From contig MSJI02000138.1 in the NCBI GenBank assembly GCA_001931905.2, positions 2,075 to 46,957 of the forward strand: a stretch of 44,883 nt of DNA, read 5' to 3'. The position numbers and the translations under genes were made by a program. Positions 21,780 through 32,305 of this stretch are shown in pieces. The notes below the pieces were generated by a model. It was not told where the DNA came from. It saw nothing but the letters and a program-made list of their open reading frames with translations, and made no database searches. Each line of letters starts with the position of its first letter. Positions within the stretch are counted from its first letter, which is position 1. This DNA comes from Cladosporium sp. IMV 00045. Lineage: Eukaryota; Ascomycota; Dothideomycetes; Cladosporiales; Cladosporiaceae.

Positions 21780-22865
21780 ATGGCTGCCGCCGCTGTGATG
21801 AATGGGCTTGATCGCATGCAGAGCCCTCATACAGGTGTCGACAAGTCTTCTGGTGCCACCGCTTCCATTCAGCAAGATGCAACGTCTGCTACCGCCAGAC
21901 TTCCAACGTCAGAGTATACCTCAGCTAGAGTCCCTCCGGGCGGAGTCTGGGCTCCGGCAATCACATTCTTCGATCATACTACCGACACCTTGAGCCTCGA
22001 GTCTCAAGCAAAATATTACTCTTACCTATCGAAGAGCGGTCTTTCCGGGCTGGTCATCTTGGGCACCAACGCAGAGACCTTTCTGCTTACGCAAAGTGAA
22101 CGCAAACTTCTCGTACAAACAGCTCGACAAGCATGTGGGCCCTCGTACCCGATCATGGCTGGGGTTGGCGGCCATTCGACAAAGCAAGTACTGGAATACA
22201 TCGCAGATGCAGCCAGTGCAGGAGCGGACTACGTCTTGTTGCTCCCTCCCGCTTACTTCGGGAAGCAGACGACACCGGACGTTATTGACGATTTCTTCCA
22301 CGAGGTTGCTGAGAAGACTTCGCTGCCAATTGTCATATACAACTTTCCAGCGGTCTGCAATGGTGTGGATCTTGATTCCGCAACCCTAGTCCGACTGGCG
22401 AAAGCTCACGATAACATCGTTGGCGTCAAGCTTACATGCGGCGCGGTGGCCAAGATCACTCGACTGTCCGCCGAATTCTCATCTGATCGTTTTGCAGTCT
22501 ACGGAGGGCAGTCGGACTTCCTGATCGGTGGCCTATCATCTGGTGCAGTAGGCACTATTGCCGGATTCGCCAATGTCTTCCCGAAGACGATAGTCAGAAT
22601 ATATGATCTGTTCCGAGCTGGAAGGTTCAAGGAAGCCATGGAGTTGCATCAAGTTGCAGCGCTGGCTGAACAAGGATGCAAGGCCGGTATATCCACTGTG
22701 AAGTATGCAGCAGCACTCAACACAGCGATGGCCGCGGGCATTGATGGAAATCTGGCTTTGGGGCAACTGAGACCTAGGCGACCGTACAAGGAGCCTTCTG
22801 AGAAGGAGAAGAAGAACATTGAAACTTTGATAGAGCCTTTGGTCAAGATTGAGTCTGGAATCTAG
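21780..22865 (+). CDS. DHDPS-family class I aldolase/dehydratase (sugar-acid catabolism)
   Basis: An intronless gene of 361 residues in the dihydrodipicolinate synthase/N-acetylneuraminate lyase superfamily. GGVWAPAITFF begins the TIM barrel after a 50-residue extension with no clear targeting signal. GTNAETFLLT (95-104) replaces the usual GTTGE substrate loop. The catalytic Tyr187 (IYNFP) and Schiff-base Lys217 (GVKLT) are present. Family enzymes include 5-keto-4-deoxyglucarate dehydratase (to 2-oxoglutarate semialdehyde), L-threo-3-deoxyhexulosonate aldolase and 4-hydroxy-2-oxoglutarate aldolase. Lying between a diacid-type permease and a glucarate dehydratase, the likely substrate is 5-keto-4-deoxyglucarate, either cleaved to pyruvate plus tartronate semialdehyde or dehydrated. 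Sequence alone does not decide between the two. Confidence 0.88.
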   Translation: MAAAAVMNGLDRMQSPHTGVDKSSGATASIQQDATSATARLPTSEYTSARVPPGGVWAPAITFFDHTTDTLSLESQAKYYSYLSKSGLSGLVILGTNAETFLLTQSERKLLVQTARQACGPSYPIMAGVGGHSTKQVLEYIADAASAGADYVLLLPPAYFGKQTTPDVIDDFFHEVAEKTSLPIVIYNFPAVCNGVDLDSATLVRLAKAHDNIVGVKLTCGAVAKITRLSAEFSSDRFAVYGGQSDFLIGGLSSGAVGTIAGFANVFPKTIVRIYDLFRAGRFKEAMELHQVAALAEQGCKAGISTVKYAAALNTAMAAGIDGNLALGQLRPRRPYKEPSEKEKKNIETLIEPLVKIESGI

Positions 22866-23520
22866 GCCTTTAGGTCATTCATTGGCATTTCCATACTACA
22901 TTGCCATTGCTAAAAAGATTGTGCTTTCCTAAGTTTCCAAATTTCTATCTTGCCTTGCTTAACGTGAGTTAAGAATGATGCTGATGGTCTCTCTCGCTGC
23001 TTCTACGCGGGAGAATTGATCCGCAGCAAGTCACATTGTCGTCCGTGTAATACCATACGATGGGTTCATCAAAAAATGCCATGTATTGCTTCCGTGCTCC
23101 CTATGTCTTGAGGTAATGTGGTGGCGTTTGGACGCAACTGCCAATCTTTCCCCCGCTCGAGCCAAGCATGTTCTCGGTAACTACACGGTCACCCACGCAG
23201 CATCTTTTGCCCGATATTCTTCTTCACTCCACTACCGAAGTGTGACTTATCCTGTCTTGACACACCCAGAAACGAAGCCCTGATAGCACCCCGCACACGG
23301 ATATTGATCGTACGGAGACGGATATGCGTAGAAAGAACCTTTTCCTCGGTTTTCCAGCTGAACCACGAGGCGGAGCAAGTGATCCACCGGTCGGCTATTG
23401 TAATGGACCAATATTCAGAGAATAAGTAATCTAATTACTTCTTTACCCGCACTTTGTATCCGGTGTATCTATCAGTCACAGAGCAAGATCTCCCTTTGTG
23501 CTGCTTCAACCTGGTCGAGA
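22866..23520. promoter_or_regulatory. Upstream region of the glucarate dehydratase gene
   Basis: 655 bp. CGGATATGCG at 23319-23328 is an exact copy of one half of the 21-bp palindrome at 26597-26617 and sits 193 bp before the ATG. ACGGATATTG about 20 bp earlier is a diverged copy, and CCGGTCGG occurs near 23388. No gene is seen. Confidence 0.5.
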
Positions 23521-24867
23521 ATGCCTGCCTCAAATCCCATTATCCGAGACATCATTGTCACGCCTGTCGCATTTCATGATCCGCCTCTTCTGAACGCTGT
23601 CGGTGTACATGAGCCTTTTGCATTGCGCAGCATCATTGAGCTCGTCACAGACCAATATGGCGAGCAATTATATGGCCTTGGCGAATCATATGGTGACTCA
23701 ACTCACATCTCGCGGCTGCAAGCAGCATCAGAGAAGATCAAAGGTCTGAGCGTCTATGACACCAACGCCATCTACCGCGCATGTGCAGAGTCCTTGGGCA
23801 GTGACAAGACGACCGGTGGCGATGGGATGGCGGGAATGGGTAAGTGATGAACCTCTATATTAGCACAACCTTTGCGATGTCTTGCTGACACTGATATAGT
23901 TACGACTGCATCAGTCACGGATAAAGTGTTTTCACCCTTCGAGGTTGCATGCCTTGATGTACAAGGTAAAGTTGCCGGTCTACCAGTATCTTCTCTACTT
24001 GGTGGTGCTGTGAGGGACAATGTGCAGTATTCAGCATATCTCTTCTACAAATGGGCCGGTCATCCAGGCCAAGAACCCGACGAATACGGAGAGGCTCTGG
24101 ATGCGGAAGGGCTTATCAAGCAAGCAACAAAGATTATTAAAGAGTATGGATTCAAAGCGATCAAACTCAAGGGCGGCGTGTTTGCGCCCGAAACGGAAGT
24201 GGACGCCATCAAGGCACTGCACACTGCGTTTCCGGGAATACCGTTGAGACTGGATCCGAATGCAGCTTGGAGCGTTGAAACATCGAAGTGGGTTGGACAG
24301 GAGCTCGAAGGAATGATCGAGTACCTGGAAGATCCTGCGCCGGAGATTGAAGGTATGGCTGCGGTGGCTAAGGAAGTTTCGATGCCACTGGCCACGAATA
24401 TGGCTGTAGTTGCATTCAACCATCTCCCACCGAGTATCGCACAAGATGCAGTCCAGGTTGTGTTGTCCGATCATCATTTTTGGGGTGGACTTCGCAAATG
24501 CCAGACACTCGCAAGTATCTGTGCACTCTGGAACATGCGACTGTCGATGCATTCGAACAGCCACCTAGGCATTTCATTGGCTGCTATGACACACCTAGCT
24601 TCAGCGACCGAGAATCTCGATTATGCTTGCGATACTCACTGGCCTTGGAAGCGAAGAGATGAGGATGTTGTCAAGAACGGCGCTCTCAAGTGGGTCGATG
24701 GCGGCGTGGTCGTGCCAAAGTCCCCAGGATTGGGGATTGAGCTCGACAGAGAGCGACTCGCAGCGCTTCACAAGCAATACCTTAACTGCGGGCTAAAGAA
24801 AAGAGATGACACAGCCTACATGAGGCAGTTCCAGCCGGATTTCTCTGCCGCGGTTCCAAGGTGGTAA
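23521..24867 (+). CDS. D-glucarate dehydratase-like enolase-superfamily enzyme
   Basis: Two exons (23521-23839, 23900-24867; 60-nt intron) give 428 residues. It follows bacterial GlucD along its length: KLKGG with catalytic Lys195/Lys197, metal ligands Asp225 (LDPNAAW), Glu250 (YLEDP) and Asn273 (ATNM), DHHFWGGL, catalytic His324/His328 in HSNSHLGIS, and Asp351 in CDTHW. GlucD removes water from D-glucarate or L-idarate to give 5-keto-4-deoxy-D-glucarate (EC 4.2.1.40). The N-terminal cap (VTPVAFHDPPLLNAVGVHEP) also resembles GlucD rather than L-galactonate dehydratases (GaaB/LGD1), the better known fungal relatives. It is in tandem with the DHDPS-family gene that would use its product. No targeting signal, so cytosolic. 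Confidence 0.88.
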
Positions 24868-25459
24868 ATAAGTCGCGTTCGCAACCATAGATTAGACATC
24901 ACACACTTTTGCTCAGGTCATTTCGTGCACTTTCTACAAGACCTTTTGCCCGATTGTAACGCAAGCTTGAAGATGAGACGAATAAACAAAGTGGTAGGGT
25001 CATTGTAGAGCACGACACAGTAAGCAGTCACTCGAGTTTCGAGCCCTTATCCAAACGAATTCTATGCAAAGTTCCAAGGCGTTCTCGATGAATAGGGTGG
25101 AACAACACTTCTTCGAGGCATTTTGCCAACAATACCTCAATCCGTGTTCTTCACATCGGCGTTTTTCAATAAGGAAGCTTTGAAAACTATCTAAGTCGCC
25201 AATCAAGTGATTGCAGCCTTATATTGAGATCGGTAACGAGCATGAAGCAACACGCAGTCGAAAGCTCTATTGAAAACAGAGCTTTAGAAGTAATTCATTC
25301 GACGGTGCTTTCAATCGCAGGATGCAGAAAGGGAATTGAATTAGACTTCTATGTGCTCATATTCCCTTATTCGCCATGGAAAAGACATCGATACCGATTT
25401 TGCGAAGCAGAAATTGATTCGCTATTTCTACCATGCACCATATCCCAACAGGATAGCTT
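24868..25459. other. Intergenic, convergent 3' ends
   Basis: About 590 bp between the converging dehydratase and SDR genes. No supported gene or signal is seen. Confidence 0.5.
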
Positions 25460-26411
25460 TCAAGCCTTCTTATGCATAGTGGTCGCACCTGCTTGATGGT
25501 TAGGAAAGATGAGGCTGTCAGCAATAACCACATTTTCCCTCCTGCTTGCGGTGAAGACTACCACTTCGGCGATATCCTCGGGCGTCAACGGCTCGCACCC
25601 ACTGTAAAATTGTCAGCTGTCAGTGACTTCATCACAGCCTCAATCTTCAAGACGAATACTCACGCATAGACAGCATCTGCCTTGGACTTGTCACCATAGA
25701 ATCGAACGACTGAGAATTCGGTCTCAACCTGACCCGGGTCAATGCAAATCACCCTGACCCTCTTTGCGATTAGCTCTTTCCGCAAGCTCTCGGTGAATGC
25801 TCTGACGGCCGCTTTTGTTGCGCAGTAGATTCCACCTCCAGGATATGCCTCGCGGCCTGCGATCGAGCCAATATTGATGATGTCTCCAGCGCCTTCACCG
25901 TTGTGGCGTTTCAACATCCCTTGAAGAACTTCCTGTGTCATGTTCACTAGGCCTGTGACATTCGTGGCAAACATGACGTTCATGTCGTCTTCCGCTATCT
26001 CAGGAGCTTTCGCAACACCTTTCACCAACCCGCTGCGATTGAATGTTAGTCCCAAAGCTGACTGAAAGCGTTGCATCAAGGTCGATGCCATCTTTGCGGT
26101 ACTTACGCATTGTTGACCAAGATGTCAATTTGCTGGAACTCGCTTGGAAGTCTGCTCACAAAGCCATGAACTTCGCTGGACTTGCTGATGTCTAGCTGTA
26201 CTGGCAGGACCTGAACTCCGTCGCCAACGGTTTCACGGATTTCCGTTGCAAGTTGATTTAGACTGTCGATACGGCGAGCCGTGAGGACTAGTTTGAGATC
26301 TTTTGGGCAGTTTCGGGCAAATTCGAGGGCCGTCGACCTTCCAATGCCCGACGACGCTCCTGTAACTAAGATAGTCTTGCCCGAGAGTCGTTGATTCATT
26401 CCCGACGCCAT
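25460..26411 (-). CDS. NADP-dependent 3-hydroxyacid/serine dehydrogenase-type SDR (YdfG/YMR226C family)
   Basis: Three exons (26411-26107, 26032-25664, 25601-25460; introns 74 and 62 nt, GT-AG) give 271 residues. TGASSGIGRS near residue 17 and the ARR after it point to NADP(H). NNAGLVKG, INIGSIAGREAYPGGGIYCATK (catalytic Ser and YxxxK) and IDPGQVETEFSVVRF follow. The C-terminus (EDIAEVVVFTASRRENVVIA, then FPNHQ) is typical of the E. coli YdfG/yeast YMR226C group. These act on 3-hydroxy acids, and a reducing role on tartronate semialdehyde would complete a glucarate route (inference; bacteria use GarR, a different family). TTTATAAA at 26469-26476 is about 60 bp upstream of ATG, and a 21-bp palindrome is 186 bp upstream. 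Confidence 0.9.
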
Positions 26412-26946
26412 TTTGTAAAGCTATGGTTGGAAGAAAGTGTCGATTCGTATGACACTCACATGAGGAGGTTTATAAATGGAAGACAACACAGCATTTTGGA
26501 ATCCGATATCTTCGGCTATTTTCGCGCATTTTGTCGAAATGAAGTTTGCTCAAGAGCGTTCCCAGGATGAAATGCTCCACCAAAGTTCATCCGTTACGCA
26601 TATCCGTCGGATATGCGACGGAAAATCAATGAAACTTGGTGAAGCGATCCTTGGATGCGTAAGTGATCCGAGGTCCTATTGCAGATCGAACTGCCGAGGC
26701 AATAAAGTCAGCCCAAGTCAATGGGGAGTGATTTAAATTACAAGATATTGGCAGCCGTGACGTCGATGATCTACTGTTCTTTTCTCGATCACGTGTATCA
26801 ATCACATGTCTGCCAACATTCTAAATTATTATTCTTTATAATCCTAGCACGCAGCTAATTCATGACTGCGCTTGTCCGTTATATTGATCGCAAAAGAACC
26901 CGTCGAGATTACCTAGTCCAGATGAGACCATTGAGGCAAATTGATC
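26412..26946. other. Upstream region of the SDR and 3' end of the regulator
   Basis: 535 bp. It contains the TATA-like 26469-26476 and the palindrome 26597-26617. Nothing else is recognised. Confidence 0.5.
26597..26617. promoter_or_regulatory. 21-bp palindrome, candidate Zn2Cys6 operator
   Basis: CGCATATCCG, T, CGGATATGCG form a perfect 10-bp inverted repeat around one base. The centre CCG-T-CGG is the everted-triplet pattern bound by Zn2Cys6 dimers. One exact arm recurs at 23319-23328 upstream of glucarate dehydratase, and the nine central bases recur at 21547-21555 between permease and aldolase. The cluster encodes its own Zn2Cys6 protein. The DNA is seen; binding is inferred. Confidence 0.6.
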
Positions 26947-29412
26947 CTACTCTCCATAGTCGGGTGTACCGCCCATCAGCAGTCCATCCGAGCCGTTGGC
27001 TGTGTCCGTGAACAAACTTCCGTTCAGTTCCATAGGCGAGGCTGCTGTGAATGAATGCTCTGGCACTACAGAGTGTGATTGAAGCCCATCTTGAGCACTG
27101 CCGAAGGGGCTTTGCGCTCCAGCGGCCAGTCTGCGTGAAGGAGCTCTTTCTCGTGTTGCTTCACGACGCAGCTCCTCTAGGAGAAGACAATATCTCTCGG
27201 GGAGCGACCCTTTCTCCGCGACGCTGAAGATTTGAGATTGACATTGCGTTGCAGCCGATAGGTACTCTGTGAAATTTTCGGAGCGCAATCTGTTTTGTAT
27301 GACATAGATGTACAAAACAGTACTAGCTGTAAAGGCGAAATATGATGCAATCTGAAGTCCGTCAGCATTCAATGCTTATCTTTCCTTCTGTCTCATAGCC
27401 TATCGTGTGGTACTGAGTATAACAAGATATAATTTCGCCAATATGTAAAGGGCTTCCACATACCCAGAATGCGCGAGACATTTGTCGGCTTTGTGTCATC
27501 TGGCTGATGGTTCTTACCGTCTCCATGGCGGACATAAGACACTGGCTCACGCTTTCTTCGATTTGGTGGTCGTTGTATAGCTCTTCCTCATTGGTATCTC
27601 GGGTAGCGCGTCGACGTGCTGCGAAATTGCCAAGCAACAATGGACGATGCGTAAGGATGACCGCATGCCAATATGTAAGATTCAGAACGTTCCGTTGTCG
27701 TTGAACGATTGGAAGAAACATAGCGGCGTTGAAGGCTTCTGCTCCAAGAAACGATGCCAAGTCAGATCGCCAGGCAGCCAGTCTCTCATTGATCTCTCCG
27801 CATCTCTTTATGCGCAGATCGCTTGAGATGGGCTTCAAAGGATAGAGCCCACGGAGACCCTGTTTTACGATGCGAGCAAGCCTAAGAGGTCAGCTGGGCG
27901 TCTGAAGTGGATTCGAGCTTTAAAAGAAATGTTCATTGCAGGTCGGAAGTCTCAAGCACGTCACTACACAACCGTGCATGATAGGGTCAGGGACCAAAAG
28001 ACTCACTTTATGTGCGCCAATGGAGCAAACATCGTTGAGGAGTTCTGTGAATTTTCAGACTCTCCCAGATCTGGATTAGAAAGCTGATCATCTTCCACGT
28101 TCCTCGGGAACTCGACATCAATGTCTTCATCGTTGAACAATTGAGGCCTGCCCAGAACCACGCTGAGGTGTACGTCCAGAGTGTACGCGCACCAGAATGT
28201 CCTGCGGCGGCATTCTACCTCGATGTCACGTAGTCCTGAGCGCGGCTCGGGCGTTTTACTCCGATTCAGCCCTGCAGCTAACGCAAGTTGGAAGACAGTC
28301 CCAAACGTACTCCAGCAGTGGTTGATTCGAGACTGCGTTAAAAGATAGAAGCATTGAGTCAATCGTGCTTGGATGCTGGCCAGGCGGATTGAGCCACTTT
28401 CTTTCGCAAGTTGTCGTTCCGCTGCCAAGTAGAATCGTTTGCTGTATCATGTCCGGTTAGTTAAGTTCCTGTCGAGAATTAAACAGGCGATCAACTCTGA
28501 GATGCTCATCACCGAGGATATGTGACCACTGGGGAGAATATGCCACTGGCCATAAAGTTGAAAAGATGGGCTCACCTAAGATCTGGAGGCCCAGGCTTCC
28601 TATCATCCGGCATGTAGACTCTGCCATGGGCGAACACCATGAACAGCAAAGCTGTCTTGGCTGGTGCGCGCTGAGGATCCTTCATCATGCCAAAGGTATC
28701 GTAAAACTCGGTGAACCACTTTTGGATGGTGGGTCTATGTAAGAAACGGTATGTCGGCATCGCGTAGTCAAAATACCGATCTATGAGCTGCTGGGCGTCT
28801 TCACGGGGTAGCATCATGCACAAAGACGAGTCGCCATTTGGTTCAACGAATGGAGGGTCGCCAAATGTGAAGATGTTACCTGGTTGTGAGAATGAGGCTG
28901 TTTCGCCTAACCTTTTTTGCACTCTTTGAAGGAAGGACACTCCTGAAGCTGGTCCAATATAATTTCCATGTAGGCCCGCGAGTGATGATTTAGGGGAAGT
29001 AGGAGACGAAGCTGGTATCGATGGCGACAGCGAGGAGACCACATTTGCGTCTTCTTGTGCCTTGAGCTGATCCGTGGAAGATGCGTGAACCGGTACAGCG
29101 TCACCGCCCCCCAACTCAGCATGGGCAGGGAGAATCAGAGGCGCTTTGCCTCTTGCGTAAGCAGTGTTAAAAGTACAGACAGAGTCCGCGCGCTGACAAA
29201 AGTCACAAGGCTGGACGCCATTGCATTTGATCTTCCTTCTTTACGGTAGCACGTTAGCTAAAGTGGCTAGGCCTGATGTACAAAGACCTGCCAGCAGCCC
29301 ATCCTGATAGCAGCGGCCATACTGACCTTTTGCACCGATCGCAGGCCCTCGTCACCCTCGCCCTCTCGGCATTGCGTTTCCGCTTCTTGGAAGTATCGTC
29401 GAACGCACTCAT
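26947..29412 (-). CDS. Zn2Cys6 transcription factor, candidate cluster regulator
   Basis: Five exons (29412-29327, 29238-28576, 28441-28007, 27881-27464, 27351-26947) join in frame to 668 residues; introns are 88, 134, 125 and 112 nt. The DNA-binding cluster is C24-X2-C27-X6-C34-X5-C40-X2-C43-X6-C50, preceded by a basic KKRKR stretch; its coding sequence is split by intron 1 after CDRCKR. The fungal-specific domain (PF04082) follows, with LIDRYFDYAMPTYRFLHRPT, CRRRTFWCAYTLDVHLSVVL and GRPQLFNDEDIDVEFP. I start at ATG 29412 as the first in-frame ATG. It lies at the end of the permease-aldolase-dehydratase-SDR block and is the natural candidate to bind the palindrome at 26597-26617 (inference). 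Confidence 0.88.
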
Positions 29413-30793
29413 GAGCTTCACCCGATCTTTTGCACAATTTCGCACGCTTGACAATGATAGGTGCTATGCATAAGTTGGCAGAATGGTGAGGTCGTGGCGG
29501 GTGCAGTATCGGCAACGGCGGGGAAGGCGGAGTAAACCCTCCGCTTCTTCATCCTCGGTATTTCACAAGCGGCTATGTGCCCAAGAGACAATCGCTCGCA
29601 GATGGGCGCAACAGCTTCAACGCCGTGCTGATGCACGAGTTCGTGCTTCTTGGCCGTTGAACAGCCAGTACTTTTTTGCGGACCTCGGATGGTAATAAGT
29701 CATCCACATCGCAGGATAAGTCAGAAGTCTCCGGCCAAAGTGTCGGAATCAAGTGACGAGTGCCCTCAAGTCTGCTTCAACGACCGAGCTGTAACTGTCG
29801 CCGCTGTGGTGGATTTCTTGCTTTCGTGGCCTCTGCAACAACTGCTGAGCTTTTGAGAGTCTTCTGGTATAGTGGACCTTCAACCAAGACAGCTAGGCAG
29901 ACGAAGCATTTCATCGACCTCGGGCTAAAAGTGCTTGTGAGCAGGCTACTACAGTACAGTACTTAGTCCCTGGGACCCACTGCATGTACTCCATGTGACT
30001 GCTCGTGGGATTCGTAGATCATCAGTTCGAGTTTAACCGTTGGAACGCACCTAACTCTCGGATGATTCCTCCACATCGCGAACGATAATCACCCGGCGGG
30101 GTAATTAAACTTGATGTCACCTATTGCAAACATTCTCCTGGTTGGCCTAAAATAGAGCTTAGGGAACGACTATATGCTCGAAGGTTCCGCATTACTTCAA
30201 GAGCCCTAAGCAGAGGCGAAGCATTTTGAATGCTTGTTGTTGGCTCGGCAGAGTATGTTTTTGTTCCGCGACAAATCTGGAAGAAGTTCCCCTCAAATAT
30301 GGTCATGATCGTGGGTACTTGACTTCGTTTCCGGCAGAACAAGACACGAATACCAGAATGCACACAGTCCTCGCCGATGTGTGACCGCCACTCACGCATG
30401 TTATAGTGCGAGGCTTGCTCCTAGCTAGTCAAGCCGGTGGAACAACTGTGTCCGCATGAAGCCCATAAGATATTGTTTCGACCGACGGGAAAAGGGAGAG
30501 GAGTCTTGTTACTTTGCATCGTTGCACACTATTGAATTGTTGCATGAATTGCCTTGCCTTGTCTACGACAGATCGACCATGTTGGTCCGTCTCGTATTTG
30601 GCGCGAACCTTTCCAACAGATTGAAAGGGCCTCTCAGTTGCCTTGGATGGCAACATGTGAAATTATATAAAGGTAAGGCAAGGACCGGACACCGAAACGT
30701 CCAGAGCTCGAGCATTCTCTTCTCCGAGACATCTTTGTTCTTCCTTTCTTCTGCCCGAAAGCACGACGCTCCAAGCACATTCCCTCAAGCCAA
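29413..30793. other. Long intergenic stretch between regulator and arabinofuranosidase
   Basis: 1.38 kb of divergent upstream DNA. GGCTAAA, the consensus of the xylanolytic activator XlnR/XYR1, is at 29923-29929, and TATATAAAG is at 30664-30672, about 120 bp before the GH54 ATG. No gene is supported. Confidence 0.45.
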
Positions 30794-32305
30794 ATGTTAT
30801 CGAAACTCACCCTTCGATGGGCGTTGGGGGCCATTGTTACTGGCTCCTTCGCGGACGCTGGACCTTGCGACATCTATGCATCCGGCAACACCCCTTGCAT
30901 CGCCGCACACAGTACCACTCGCGCCTTGTATAACGCTTACAACAGCCGGCTCTACCAGGTGAAGCGTGGCTCGGACGGGGCAACGACAGACATCAAACCT
31001 CTGTCGGCTGGCGGCGTCGCTAATGCCGCTGCGCAAGACTCGTTCTGTGCTGGCACGACTTGCCTGATTTCGATCATCTACGATCAGTCTAATCGAGGCA
31101 ATCACCTCACCCAAGCTCCTCCGGGTGGTGCAGCCAGTGGTCCTGAAGCTAACGGCTACGACAACCTCACCAGTGCGACTGGTGCTCCAGTCACTCTCAA
31201 TGGCCAGAAAGCCTACGGTGTCTTCGTCTCGCCAGGCACCGGCTACCGCAACAATGCTGCCAGCGGTACAGCTACAGGGGATGCCGCCGAAGGAATGTAT
31301 GCTGTCCTGGACGGCACTCACTTCAACGACGGCTGTTGCTTCGATTATGGTAATGCCGAAACCAACAATCTTGACACTGGAAACGGCCATATGGAGGCAA
31401 TCTACTTTGGCACAAACACCATTTGGGGCTCTGGTGCAGGAAATGGTCCGTGGATTATGGCTGATCTTGAGAATGGTCTTTTCTCTGGCTCTAACCCGAA
31501 GAACAACGCTGGAGACCCTTCTTTGACTTATCGATTCTTGACCGCAATTATCAAAGGGAAGCCGAATCAATGGGCAATCCGAGGTGCTAATGCTGCCTCT
31601 GGTTCTGTCTCTACCTTCTACAATGGAACGCGTCCTTCTGCATCCGGATATAACCCTATGAGCAAAGAGGGTGCCATTCTTCTCGGCATCGGAGGTGACA
31701 ACAGTATATCTGGCCAGGGGACCTTTTACGAAGGCGTCATGACCTCTGGGTATCCTTCCGACGCTACCGAGAACTCGGTACAAGCCAACATCGTTAGCAT
31801 GAAGTACGCTGCCGGTGCACTGACTAGTGGACCGAAGCTCACTGTTGGCTCGTCGATTACTTTCCGATCTACAACGTCAGGCTACACGACCCGCTACCTC
31901 GCACACACCGGCTCGGCAGTAAACACGCAGGTCATCTCTTCGGCCAGCGCCTCGTCTCTAAAGCAACAAGGCACTTGGACTGCTCGCACAGGTCTCGGCA
32001 ACAATGCTTGCGTCTCGTTCGAATCTCAAGATACTCCTGGTAGCTACCTGCGGCACTTCAACTTCGAGCTGCAGCTAGTTGCCAACGATGGCTCAAAGCA
32101 GTTTGGGGAAGACGCTACCTTCTGTCCACAGAGTAGTCTCAATGGCCAAGGCAATTCGATGCGCGCTTGGGGATATCCAACAAGGTACATTCGTCACTAC
32201 AACAACAAGGGTTACATTGCAAGTAACGGCGGTACGGAGGTGTTTGATGCTGCTGCTTCTTTCAACAATGATGTGAGCTGGATTACCGGATCCGGTTTTT
32301 CTTGA
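30794..32305 (+). CDS. Alpha-L-arabinofuranosidase, GH54 with CBM42
   Basis: An intronless gene of 503 residues, close to the 499 of the structurally known Aspergillus kawachii AbfB. A short hydrophobic leader ends near Ala20-Ala22. The GH54 catalytic domain begins GPCDIYASGNTPCIAAHSTT. By constant offset with the known enzyme, the nucleophile is Glu226 (MADLENGLF) and the acid/base is Asp302 (GIGGDNS). The CBM42 beta-trefoil occupies about 345-503, with repeats such as RYLAHTGS, YLRHFNFELQL and YIRHYNNKGYIAS. The enzyme removes arabinose side chains from arabinoxylan and arabinan outside the cell. It is 1.8 kb from the end of the GH10 xylanase, so the two form a small hemicellulase island. 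A long antisense frame overlaps it but is a composition shadow. Confidence 0.95.
   Translation: MLSKLTLRWALGAIVTGSFADAGPCDIYASGNTPCIAAHSTTRALYNAYNSRLYQVKRGSDGATTDIKPLSAGGVANAAAQDSFCAGTTCLISIIYDQSNRGNHLTQAPPGGAASGPEANGYDNLTSATGAPVTLNGQKAYGVFVSPGTGYRNNAASGTATGDAAEGMYAVLDGTHFNDGCCFDYGNAETNNLDTGNGHMEAIYFGTNTIWGSGAGNGPWIMADLENGLFSGSNPKNNAGDPSLTYRFLTAIIKGKPNQWAIRGANAASGSVSTFYNGTRPSASGYNPMSKEGAILLGIGGDNSISGQGTFYEGVMTSGYPSDATENSVQANIVSMKYAAGALTSGPKLTVGSSITFRSTTSGYTTRYLAHTGSAVNTQVISSASASSLKQQGTWTARTGLGNNACVSFESQDTPGSYLRHFNFELQLVANDGSKQFGEDATFCPQSSLNGQGNSMRAWGYPTRYIRHYNNKGYIASNGGTEVFDAAASFNNDVSWITGSGFS

Noticed and set aside
30797..31783. 328-codon antisense frame across the GH54 gene
   Set aside because: It lies wholly opposite a clear enzyme gene, and its composition mirrors that gene's codon bias. 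No motif is present.
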